A stretch of 6,699 nucleotides of DNA from Actinomycetota bacterium (GTDB taxonomy: Bacteria; Actinomycetota; Acidimicrobiia; Acidimicrobiales; Ilumatobacteraceae). A program made the position numbers and the translations under genes. A model generated the notes under the pieces. The model searched no databases. It saw nothing but the letters and a program-made list of their open reading frames with translations, and was not told the DNA's origin. The DNA lies in NCBI GenBank assembly GCA_009703975.1, contig WLFB01000072.1, forward strand, positions 1-6,699, in the 5' to 3' direction. Shown one piece after another: positions 1 through 5,391 of this stretch. Every line of letters begins with the position of its first letter. Within the stretch, counting starts at the first letter, position 1.

Positions 1-165
1 AGATGCAAACGGTTCACGGAGAACTGCCTCTGGCACCCATATGCAACGAAAACCAAGTTCTTCAAGTTCAATTACTGCTTCTTTTGCTTTAGACATCGGT
101 TGCAAATCAAGTGCTGATGTCCAGATACCAACGCGACCTAATCCAAATTCTGAAGGCTTTTCCAT
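1..165 (-). CDS. LLM-class F420-dependent oxidoreductase, N-terminal part (runs off left edge)
   Basis: Reading the minus strand leftward from an ATG at 165-163 gives 55 open codons up to the window edge, so only the N-terminus is present. The residues include GRVGIWTSALDL (10-21), a helix with AVIELEELGF (30-39) and IWVPEAVLREPFA (42-54). This is the first beta-alpha-beta unit of the luciferase-like TIM barrel, and it closely resembles the actinobacterial F420-dependent subfamily around MSMEG_4141. Such enzymes use reduced coenzyme F420 in the cytoplasm; the substrate cannot be told from this part. The frame stays open upstream to a stop at 195-193, but the ATG at 165 fits the usual family start. 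The gene diverges from the nuclease gene. No well-spaced Shine-Dalgarno sequence is visible; AGGT abuts the ATG. Family assignment is fairly sure, subfamily less so. Confidence 0.85.
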   Translation of the reverse strand, partial: MEKPSEFGLGRVGIWTSALDLQPMSKAKEAVIELEELGFRCIWVPEAVLREPFAS

Positions 166-173
166 ACCTGCCA

Positions 174-179
174 ACCATA
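174..179 (-). promoter_or_regulatory. possible -10 element (TATGGT) for the F420-dependent oxidoreductase gene
   Basis: On the minus strand TATGGT lies 8 nt before the ATG at 165. It matches the TANNNT core of an actinobacterial -10 element, and its position would give a leaderless or nearly leaderless transcript. No recognisable -35 lies 17 nt upstream, and such a hexamer occurs often by chance, so this is only a candidate. Confidence 0.2.
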
Positions 180-206
180 ATCGCAATTCGTGTTACACAT
201 CAGTTT

Positions 207-698
207 GTGAGACATCGTGTTTTGAAACTCTTTATATTTCTGACAATTGTTTCCTACTGCAGTTCTTCGTGCGTTAGCCAACAGCAATTACCGAGTGATG
301 TCGCAAGTGTGATCAGAGTTATAGATGGAGACACAGTTGTTTTGCGGTTGCAAGGCACAATCGAGACTGTACGACTGATCGGTATTGACACACCAGAAAC
401 AGTTCATCCGACTAAACCTGTTGAGTGCTTTGGGCCTGAAGCTTCAGCTTTCACACATTCGGTACTAAAACCTCAGACTCAAGTTCGTGTGCAACGCGAT
501 GTTGAGGCGCGCGACCGATATCAGCGGCTGCTCGTTTATCTATATCTGTTAGATGGCACGTTCGTCAATCAAGAGATACTGCGACTTGGTTTTGCTCGAA
601 CGATGAACATCGCTCCAAATACGGCATTCGCCACCAACTTTGCTTCAATCGAAACTGCTGCTCGCAAAAATCAAATCGGTTTATGGCTGCGATGTTAG
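207..698 (+). CDS. exported thermonuclease (staphylococcal nuclease-like, SNase family), possible lipoprotein
   Basis: This is a calcium-dependent nuclease of the SNase/thermonuclease family that would cut DNA and RNA outside the membrane. Taking GTG 207 as start gives 163 residues: a basic n-region (RHRVLK), a hydrophobic stretch (8-17), and cysteines at 18 and 22 that may form a poor lipobox (SSSC). The nuclease fold covers about 34-163. Catalytic residues known from S. aureus nuclease are all in place: DGD (D40, D42), R56 in RLIGIDTPE, D61, E64, and R107 in RYQR. The stretch FGPEASAF also matches the staphylococcal enzyme. The frame is open back to ATG 111, but that start would overlap the divergent oxidoreductase gene and put extra residues before the signal peptide; TTG 222 is another option. 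The deacetylase gene follows 29 bp downstream. A scavenging role is inference. Confidence 0.88.
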   Translation: MRHRVLKLFIFLTIVSYCSSSCVSQQQLPSDVASVIRVIDGDTVVLRLQGTIETVRLIGIDTPETVHPTKPVECFGPEASAFTHSVLKPQTQVRVQRDVEARDRYQRLLVYLYLLDGTFVNQEILRLGFARTMNIAPNTAFATNFASIETAARKNQIGLWLRC

Positions 699-711
699 GC
701 ATATCGAGCCA
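684..711 (+). other. hairpin across the nuclease stop codon
   Basis: TGGCT-g-CGAT (684-693) pairs with ATCG-AGCCA (703-711). This gives nine base pairs with one bulged G, around the 9-nt loop 694-702. The stop codon TAG (696-698) is in the loop. No T-run follows, so it is not a classical intrinsic terminator. Lying just before the deacetylase gene, it could mark an mRNA end, stabilise the nuclease message or affect start access. The pairing is seen; the function is inference. Confidence 0.35.
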
Positions 712-727
712 GCGGTAGCGTGAAACC

Positions 728-1573
728 GTGGCGGCTACGAAAAAAAGTTTGGTAGAGCAACTCGGGCATTCGCCTCACGCACGTCTTGTTATTTTAAGTT
801 GTGATGATCTTGGCGCATTTCATGCCGCAAATGTTGGCGTTTACGACTCACTCAATAAGGGCGTGGCAACTTGCGCTTCGTTAATGGTGCCGGCGCCGTG
901 GGCACGCCACGCAATAAATTGCTACAACGGCGAAGACATCGGTGTACACCTCACGCTGAATGCCGAGCATGCAAATTATCGCTGGGGGTCAATTACTAAT
1001 TCTCCGTCGCTATCTTCGGGCGAAGGTGGGTTTCCGCGCACGATAGATGATCTCTGGGAGCACGCCGACCCTGCCGAAGTTTTGCGAGAATGCCGCGCAC
1101 AAATTGAACGAGCTATCGCGTGGGGGCTTGACCCAACCCACCTTGCACCACATTTAACGGCGATTACTTTACGCCCTGAGTTTTTTGATATCTACCTTGA
1201 ACTTGCTGTTGAATTTCGGCTACCACTTAGGTTGCCGAGTTCAATCAATGAAGAACAAGCTGGGTTTCCATTTCGAAAACTCGCACTTGAAGAGGGTGTT
1301 GTGTTTCCAGATTTTTTTGATCACGACTGGCGTTACGGAAGTCGCCAAAGAGTTCTTCGAGCACTAGACACGCTGCAAGCGGGTGTGACTGAGATTCATA
1401 TTCAACCGTGCATCGATACACCAGAAGTTCGAGCGCTTGGCGAAATCGCACAAAGTTGGATAGACGATTACGAACTTGCAGTTAATGATCAAGAAATTCG
1501 AGACGCGATCACAGCAAGTGGTGCAACGATGATCGGTTTTCGCGAGTTGCGTTCGCTAATGCGAACTAGCTAG
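728..1573 (+). CDS. YdjC/ChbG-family carbohydrate deacetylase-like protein
   Basis: 281 residues from GTG 728; an in-frame stop at 716-718 rules out a longer form. There is no signal peptide or membrane segment, so it is cytoplasmic. Family marks include SCDDLGAFHAANVGVY (24-39), DIGVHLTLN (70-78), a central THLAPHLTAI (137-146), and IQPCIDTPEVRAL after E222. YdjC/ChbG proteins are metal-dependent deacetylases, for example removing acetyl groups from chitooligosaccharides; the substrate of this actinobacterial branch is unknown to me. Likely metal ligands are an Asp of the DD pair (26-27), H74 and H142. Two places depart from what I recall of close relatives: the usual THLDSH reads THLAPH (A140), and the usual HP after the late beta strand reads QP (Q226). 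Activity is therefore uncertain. It probably shares a transcript with the nuclease 29 bp upstream and converges on mca. Confidence 0.85.
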   Translation: MAATKKSLVEQLGHSPHARLVILSCDDLGAFHAANVGVYDSLNKGVATCASLMVPAPWARHAINCYNGEDIGVHLTLNAEHANYRWGSITNSPSLSSGEGGFPRTIDDLWEHADPAEVLRECRAQIERAIAWGLDPTHLAPHLTAITLRPEFFDIYLELAVEFRLPLRLPSSINEEQAGFPFRKLALEEGVVFPDFFDHDWRYGSRQRVLRALDTLQAGVTEIHIQPCIDTPEVRALGEIAQSWIDDYELAVNDQEIRDAITASGATMIGFRELRSLMRTS

Positions 1574-1581
1574 CTAACTTT

Positions 1582-2535
1582 CTATCTGGCTTTCTGTTTT
1601 ATCCCGGCGAATAAATCATCCTCAAGATGTTGTGCATCTGGTGAATGATTCTCGATACAAGATTTAGCCAAAATCCAATCTTCAAATGGATAGACCTCAG
1701 CAAGTTCTTCGTCGCTGAGACCAAACCAGAACGGTTCGTTCTCGTCAACTTGCGTGGCGTGTGCTCTTAATGACCCAGAACGCGCCCAAAAATAATTCTC
1801 AATTCTGATTTTGGTTGTAATTCGATCGTCCATGTTCGGTCGACTAAACCAATCTTCGTCATACGGCGACGAACCACGCAATCTCAACAGTGCCTCGTGC
1901 ACAGCTGTTAAACGTGAGCGCGACCAAACTGAGTAATACATTTTCAACGGTTGCCAAGCTGCCCCTGCGTCTGGGTACCAACTTGGGTCACCTGCACGGT
2001 CAAATGCTCGAATGCTTATCTCATGCACTTTGACATGATCAGGATGCGGATATCCACGATGGTCGTCGTTATAAGTGACAATCACGTGAGGCTTTTCGGT
2101 TCGAATAAGTTTGACTAGCCGACCAGTGGCTTCATCCATATCTGCCATATGAAAACATTCGGGGTTTAAATTTTTTGGACTCTGATCCATTCCTGAATCG
2201 CGATAACCAAGCATGTGCAATTTGTTGAATCCAATTATCTCAACACTCTTGGCAAGTTCAACAGGACGCACCGACTCCATTAATTTTTGTTGAGCAACTT
2301 CATCTAGCCCGTGAAACGGCATTCCGGGTTCTTTCAGCGCAGGATTATTTAGATCGCCCTCTTCTCCACCCGTGCAACACACCAGCACTGTTCGAACTCC
2401 GGTCTCGCCGTACATCGCGAAAGTTGGCGCGCCCTTAGATGCTTCATCATCAGGGTGAGCGTGCACTGTTAGTGCACACAACTCGTTGCCGTCTAAATCA
2501 TGACGTGGTGATTCCGGCGAAATTGCTTTTCTCAT
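1582..2535 (-). CDS. mca: mycothiol S-conjugate amidase (Mca)
   Basis: This zinc amidase of the PIG-L/LmbE superfamily cleaves mycothiol S-conjugates of electrophiles and toxins into a mercapturic acid, which is exported, and GlcN-Ins, which is recycled into mycothiol. From ATG 2535 it has 317 residues, slightly longer than the roughly 290 of mycobacterial Mca because of an N-terminal tail. Visible motifs: HAHPDDEASKGA (25-36) with probable zinc ligands H27 and D30 and catalytic D29; CTGGEEGDL (54-62); GYPHPDHVKVH (161-171) with third ligand H167; LRAHATQVD; and the C-terminal DLFAGI. The SKG after HPDDE favours Mca over the deacetylase MshB. The frame is open to ATG 2616, but the 27 extra codons would span the whole intergenic region and overlap the divergent lipoprotein start. 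No Shine-Dalgarno sequence is visible. Confidence 0.92.
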   Translation of the reverse strand: MRKAISPESPRHDLDGNELCALTVHAHPDDEASKGAPTFAMYGETGVRTVLVCCTGGEEGDLNNPALKEPGMPFHGLDEVAQQKLMESVRPVELAKSVEIIGFNKLHMLGYRDSGMDQSPKNLNPECFHMADMDEATGRLVKLIRTEKPHVIVTYNDDHRGYPHPDHVKVHEISIRAFDRAGDPSWYPDAGAAWQPLKMYYSVWSRSRLTAVHEALLRLRGSSPYDEDWFSRPNMDDRITTKIRIENYFWARSGSLRAHATQVDENEPFWFGLSDEELAEVYPFEDWILAKSCIENHSPDAQHLEDDLFAGIKQKAR

Positions 2536-2542
2536 CTCAAGC

Positions 2543-2548
2543 AGGATA
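2543..2548 (-). promoter_or_regulatory. possible -10 element (TATCCT) for mca
   Basis: On the minus strand TATCCT is followed by 7 nt and then the mca ATG. With standard spacing, transcription would begin at the G just before the ATG or at the start codon itself, giving an essentially leaderless mRNA. That fits the absence of a Shine-Dalgarno sequence. No good -35 is seen at 17 nt. Confidence 0.35.
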
Positions 2549-2563
2549 GTGATCTCTAACGAA

Positions 2564-2578
2564 TACAGCGATGCTGTA
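2564..2578. promoter_or_regulatory. 15-bp dyad in the mca/lipoprotein intergenic region, possible operator
   Basis: TACAGC-GAT-GCTGTA is a perfect inverted repeat with 6-bp arms and a 3-bp spacer. It sits midway between two divergent genes, about 29 bp from each start codon. Its left arm overlaps the heptamer AATACAG (2562-2568), which recurs at 2596-2602 just before the lipoprotein ATG. The symmetry suits a small dimeric regulator, but no regulator gene is nearby and chance cannot be excluded. Confidence 0.3.
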
Positions 2579-2588
2579 AACACTGCGG

Positions 2589-2594
2589 TATCGT
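2589..2594 (+). promoter_or_regulatory. possible -10 element (TATCGT) for the lipoprotein gene
   Basis: TATCGT fits TANNNT and lies 12 nt before ATG 2607, which would leave a leader of about 6 nt. It overlaps the imperfect palindrome GTATCGTAAATAC (2588-2600). No -35 box is visible at the right distance. Confidence 0.22.
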
Positions 2595-2606
2595 AAATAC
2601 AGTTCA

Positions 2607-3275
2607 ATGATCGCAAAAACTAATCAACTAGCAAAAAAGCCAGCACATAAGCCCTGTGCAATTTTCTTGCTTTGCGTTGCCACTGTTGCAATTACTTCTT
2701 GTTCAACCGATGGCCGTGAACTGCGGGCACCGGGCTCAGGGCAAGGTGAATCGATAGAAATCGTTGAAACCACCGTCGAGACGACACCTGCCGCGCAAGA
2801 TTCAAGCTTGCAGGCAATTTTTACGGTTACCGGCACTTGGCTTGATGGTGGCGCGATTGACTCGCGACACACATGTGACGGCGCGAATATTTCACCATCC
2901 CTCGAAATTTCAAATACTTCAATTGACGCAAAAAGTTTGGCCATCACATTGATTGACCTGGCTGCGCCTGAAAAACCACTTTGGGTGATGGCGAACATCA
3001 GTCCTAACGAAACTTCAATTCAAGAAGGTGGGATACCTGATGGCGCAATTGTTGGCGCAACCACAAATGGCAGCAAAATCAACTCTGGCTACAGCGGACC
3101 TTGCGCAACGGGTGGCGAAATGCATGAATATTTGCTTGTCGCATATGCGCTCGACCAAATGCTTGAGTTCGAACCAGACCCAAAGTCTTTGACTGACTCA
3201 CGCTTGCTTTACGAGGCAATTCAATCAAGCGCCTTCGATTCGGCTGAAACTCGGTTCTACGCCCAAACCCCATAA
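2607..3275 (+). CDS. PEBP/YbhB-like lipoprotein (Raf kinase inhibitor-like fold)
   Basis: 222 residues from ATG 2607. An N-terminal basic region (K10, K11, K15) and a hydrophobic segment (18-29) lead to the lipobox ITSC, with lipidated C32; the mature protein should be anchored outside the membrane. A low-complexity linker (33-66, rich in T, E and S) precedes a PEBP domain (about 70-220) marked by HTCDGANISPSL (88-99), SLAITLIDLAAP (110-121), LWVMANISP (125-133), GYSGPCATGG (161-170), MHEY (172-175) and AYALD. C90 and C166 may form a disulfide. The pocket is altered compared with canonical PEBP: DPDAP is DLAAP (A119 for Asp) and the HW pair is LW (L125 for His), while D117 and H173 remain. 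Function of bacterial PEBP lipoproteins is poorly known. It diverges from mca; the GGDEF-EAL gene follows on the same strand. Confidence 0.85.
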   Translation: MIAKTNQLAKKPAHKPCAIFLLCVATVAITSCSTDGRELRAPGSGQGESIEIVETTVETTPAAQDSSLQAIFTVTGTWLDGGAIDSRHTCDGANISPSLEISNTSIDAKSLAITLIDLAAPEKPLWVMANISPNETSIQEGGIPDGAIVGATTNGSKINSGYSGPCATGGEMHEYLLVAYALDQMLEFEPDPKSLTDSRLLYEAIQSSAFDSAETRFYAQTP

Positions 3276-3277
3276 CA

Positions 3278-3290
3278 CACGCCCTGCGTG
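3278..3290 (+). other. small hairpin downstream of the lipoprotein gene
   Basis: CACGC-CCT-GCGTG is a perfect 5-bp stem with a 3-nt loop, beginning 2 bp after the lipoprotein TAA stop. No T-tract follows (the next bases are CAATGATTG), so termination is doubtful. It may be a weak terminator or simply chance. Confidence 0.22.
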
Positions 3291-3336
3291 CAATGATTGA
3301 GGCATAGATCAGAACATCGCTTCCCTACTGACGGCT

Positions 3337-5364
3337 TTGCCGATCTCACTTTTTGAGACGGATACGGATGGTCGACTGGTTGCCGCCAATGATGCTTTTA
3401 GAACGCTTGCGCTCGCTGCAACACCGCTTGTGGTTGGAACAGCACCGTGGGTGAACGCGCAACCACAAGAACGAACGGCGGCCGAACGCGCTTGGCAACT
3501 CGCTAAAGAAACTCAGACACCATTTAATTTTGAGTTTCGTTTGTGGAAACCAGATGGTGAAGCGATGTGGATTTTAATCTCAACGCAAGCGCAAAGAAAT
3601 AATGCTGGCGCCGTGACTAGTTATATCGGCACAGCCCACGATGTGACGCAAGCAGTTGCTCGACGAATGTTAAGTGAACAACTAATTGGGTTACTTGATG
3701 CATCGCACGATGCCGTATTGGGATTTGATCGCAACGGTGCGTTGATGTTTGCGAACGACTACGCACAACAACTTGTTGGGATAAATGAGACGCCACCAAA
3801 TAGCGACGCGGCGATTCAAACTTTTATTCAAGCGATTCGTGATCAGTTACCGCGCGAGATTACAACTGGTACAACATCAAACCGTTGGCAAGGAGAGGTC
3901 GGGTTTCGCAGCGCAGACGGAATCATGCGCACACTGGATGTCGTACTTCAAATCGTCCGCGACTCGCAAGGTGCGATTGAACATTATTCGTCAATTGCCC
4001 GCGATATAACTGAATCAAAACAAACACAAGACGAGCTTCAGCGTCAAGCCACCCACGATGCACTTACTGGCTTACCAAACCGTGTTTTATTTCTACGCAA
4101 ACTTGCGGAGGCACTTGATCGCTCAAGAACTTTAAAGCGGGGTGTCACTGTTTTATTTGTAGACCTAGACAAACTCAAAGATGTCAATGACACAATCGGA
4201 CACTCAGTTGGCGACCAGTTGATCGTCAACATGTCTAAGCGTCTTGTCAGTGCGACCCGACCTTCAGATGTTGTGGCGCGGATAGGTGGCGATGAATTTG
4301 TGATTCTTTGCGATGGTCTTGGCGACGAACAAGTTGCAATGGATGTTGCTAATCGCATGAGAACATCAGTCACCGGTGAGCAAATATTACAAGGATTCGA
4401 AATTACAACCAGTGCAAGTATCGGGATCGCAATGGCTAGCGCTTCGCTACTTGATGAGATGTCGAGTGCCGATGCCGCCGTCACGTTGTTGCATCATGCT
4501 GACAGCGCGATGTATCTGGCTAAACAACGCGGTCGTGGCCGGTGCGAAATGTATAACGAAGAAATGAGTGCCAACGCTCGTGAGAGAAGTTCGCTAAGTG
4601 CGCAACTTGAGCGTGCATTGGCTACTAACCAACTATTTTTGGTGTACCAGCCAATTGTTTCAACACACACTGGTCGCATTGCTGGGGCTGAGGCATTGTT
4701 GCGTTGGCAACATCCAGAACGCGGAGTTCTGACCCCGCCAGTGTTTCTTTCTTTGGCTGAAGAATCTGGCTTGATTGGGCCAATTGGCGATTGGGTTGGT
4801 CGTCAAGCATGTGCTGACATGCGCCAATGGCTAGATGCAAAGTCAATTGATAATTCTTTTGTAATGCACATCAATGTTTCAGCAAGGCAACTTCGCGATG
4901 CAACATTTGTTGAACGGACAATGGCATCGTTGCGTGATGCCAAACTTGAGCCGCACCAAGTTGACCTAGAAGTCACTGAATCAACTTTGCTAGACGACAA
5001 AGGTGGCGTAATGCGCACTCTGAACGCGTTACGGCGCCTCGGCATAAAACTTGCAATCGATGATTTCGGTACCGGGTTTTCGTCACTCGTAAACTTGCGA
5101 AACTTTCCTGCTGACTACTTAAAACTTGACGGCACATTTATCCGCGACATTGGTTCGCAAGGCAATGATGACCCAATCGTGCGCTCAGTTATTCAACTTG
5201 CTCATTCTTTAAATATGTCTGTTGTTGCAGAATGGGTAACCACAGAAGATCAATCTCAACGCTTGAAACTTTTGGGATGTGATTTTGTGCAAGGCAACAA
5301 AATTGGCGTGCCAGTTACGAGTGCTGAATTCTCGCCACTTGCCGCCAAGGCAAGAACCGCTTAA
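3337..5364 (+). CDS. PAS-PAS-GGDEF-EAL cyclic-di-GMP synthase/phosphodiesterase
   Basis: A 675-residue soluble signalling protein with no membrane segment. Two PAS sensor domains occupy about 1-105 (FETDTDGRLVAAND near the start) and 113-230, each ending in the usual DVT/DIT-type linker. The GGDEF domain (about 236-406) has an intact GGDEF at 317-321 and, five residues before it, the RxxD inhibitory site R308-D311, so diguanylate cyclase activity with product feedback is expected. The EAL domain (about 420-670) has E452 of EALLRW, N513, E545, D575-D576 of DDFGTG, K596, E632 and Q652. These are the metal, general-base and substrate residues known from RocR-type phosphodiesterases. AEGVE, however, reads AEWVT (W633, T635) and QGY reads QGN (N654). 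The start is uncertain: TTG 3337 falls inside the first PAS cap, and 12 in-frame codons precede it. It is convergent with the LCP gene. Confidence 0.9.
   Translation: MPISLFETDTDGRLVAANDAFRTLALAATPLVVGTAPWVNAQPQERTAAERAWQLAKETQTPFNFEFRLWKPDGEAMWILISTQAQRNNAGAVTSYIGTAHDVTQAVARRMLSEQLIGLLDASHDAVLGFDRNGALMFANDYAQQLVGINETPPNSDAAIQTFIQAIRDQLPREITTGTTSNRWQGEVGFRSADGIMRTLDVVLQIVRDSQGAIEHYSSIARDITESKQTQDELQRQATHDALTGLPNRVLFLRKLAEALDRSRTLKRGVTVLFVDLDKLKDVNDTIGHSVGDQLIVNMSKRLVSATRPSDVVARIGGDEFVILCDGLGDEQVAMDVANRMRTSVTGEQILQGFEITTSASIGIAMASASLLDEMSSADAAVTLLHHADSAMYLAKQRGRGRCEMYNEEMSANARERSSLSAQLERALATNQLFLVYQPIVSTHTGRIAGAEALLRWQHPERGVLTPPVFLSLAEESGLIGPIGDWVGRQACADMRQWLDAKSIDNSFVMHINVSARQLRDATFVERTMASLRDAKLEPHQVDLEVTESTLLDDKGGVMRTLNALRRLGIKLAIDDFGTGFSSLVNLRNFPADYLKLDGTFIRDIGSQGNDDPIVRSVIQLAHSLNMSVVAEWVTTEDQSQRLKLLGCDFVQGNKIGVPVTSAEFSPLAAKARTA
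5338..5354 (+). terminator. possible terminator hairpin at the end of the GGDEF-EAL gene
   Basis: CTTGCC (5338-5343) pairs perfectly with GGCAAG (5349-5354) around a 5-nt loop, inside the last codons of the gene. The sequence after it contains TTAAATTT rather than a clean T-run and begins 6 nt from the stem, so it is at best a weak intrinsic terminator between convergent genes. Confidence 0.22.
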
Positions 5365-5368
5365 ATTT

Positions 5369-5391
5369 CTAGTTCTCGTTTACTAGTTCTC
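5369..5391. repeat. 9-bp direct repeat in the convergent gap
   Basis: CTAGTTCTC occurs at 5369-5377 and 5383-5391, a 14-bp period. The right copy encodes, on the minus strand, the last codons and TAG stop of the LCP gene; the left copy lies just beyond the stop. It looks like a small slippage duplication of the gene end. Confidence 0.5.

Noticed and set aside
111..206. Longer N-terminus for the nuclease from ATG 111
   Set aside because: It would overlap the first 55 bp of the divergent oxidoreductase gene and put 32 unconserved residues before a clear signal peptide.
41..277. Plus-strand open frame of 78 codons at the left edge
   Set aside because: It lies opposite the oxidoreductase N-terminus and runs into the nuclease signal-peptide region in another frame. 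Its composition is not protein-like and shows no family match.
1564..1575. Palindromic CTAGCTAG-type stretch at the end of the deacetylase gene
   Set aside because: It is short, with no T-run or stable stem; most likely a by-product of consecutive Thr-Ser-stop codons (ACT AGC TAG).
2536..2616. Longer N-terminus for Mca from ATG 2616
   Set aside because: The added residues do not resemble Mca, cover the whole intergenic region and overlap the lipoprotein start codon.
2624..2998. 124-codon minus-strand open frame opposite the lipoprotein gene
   Set aside because: The plus strand encodes a clear lipoprotein signal and PEBP domain; the antisense product matches no family I recognise.
4044..4484. 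146-codon minus-strand open frame opposite the GGDEF domain
   Set aside because: It is antisense to strongly conserved GGDEF sequence. Its Ser/Thr/Ile-rich product is typical of a shadow frame.
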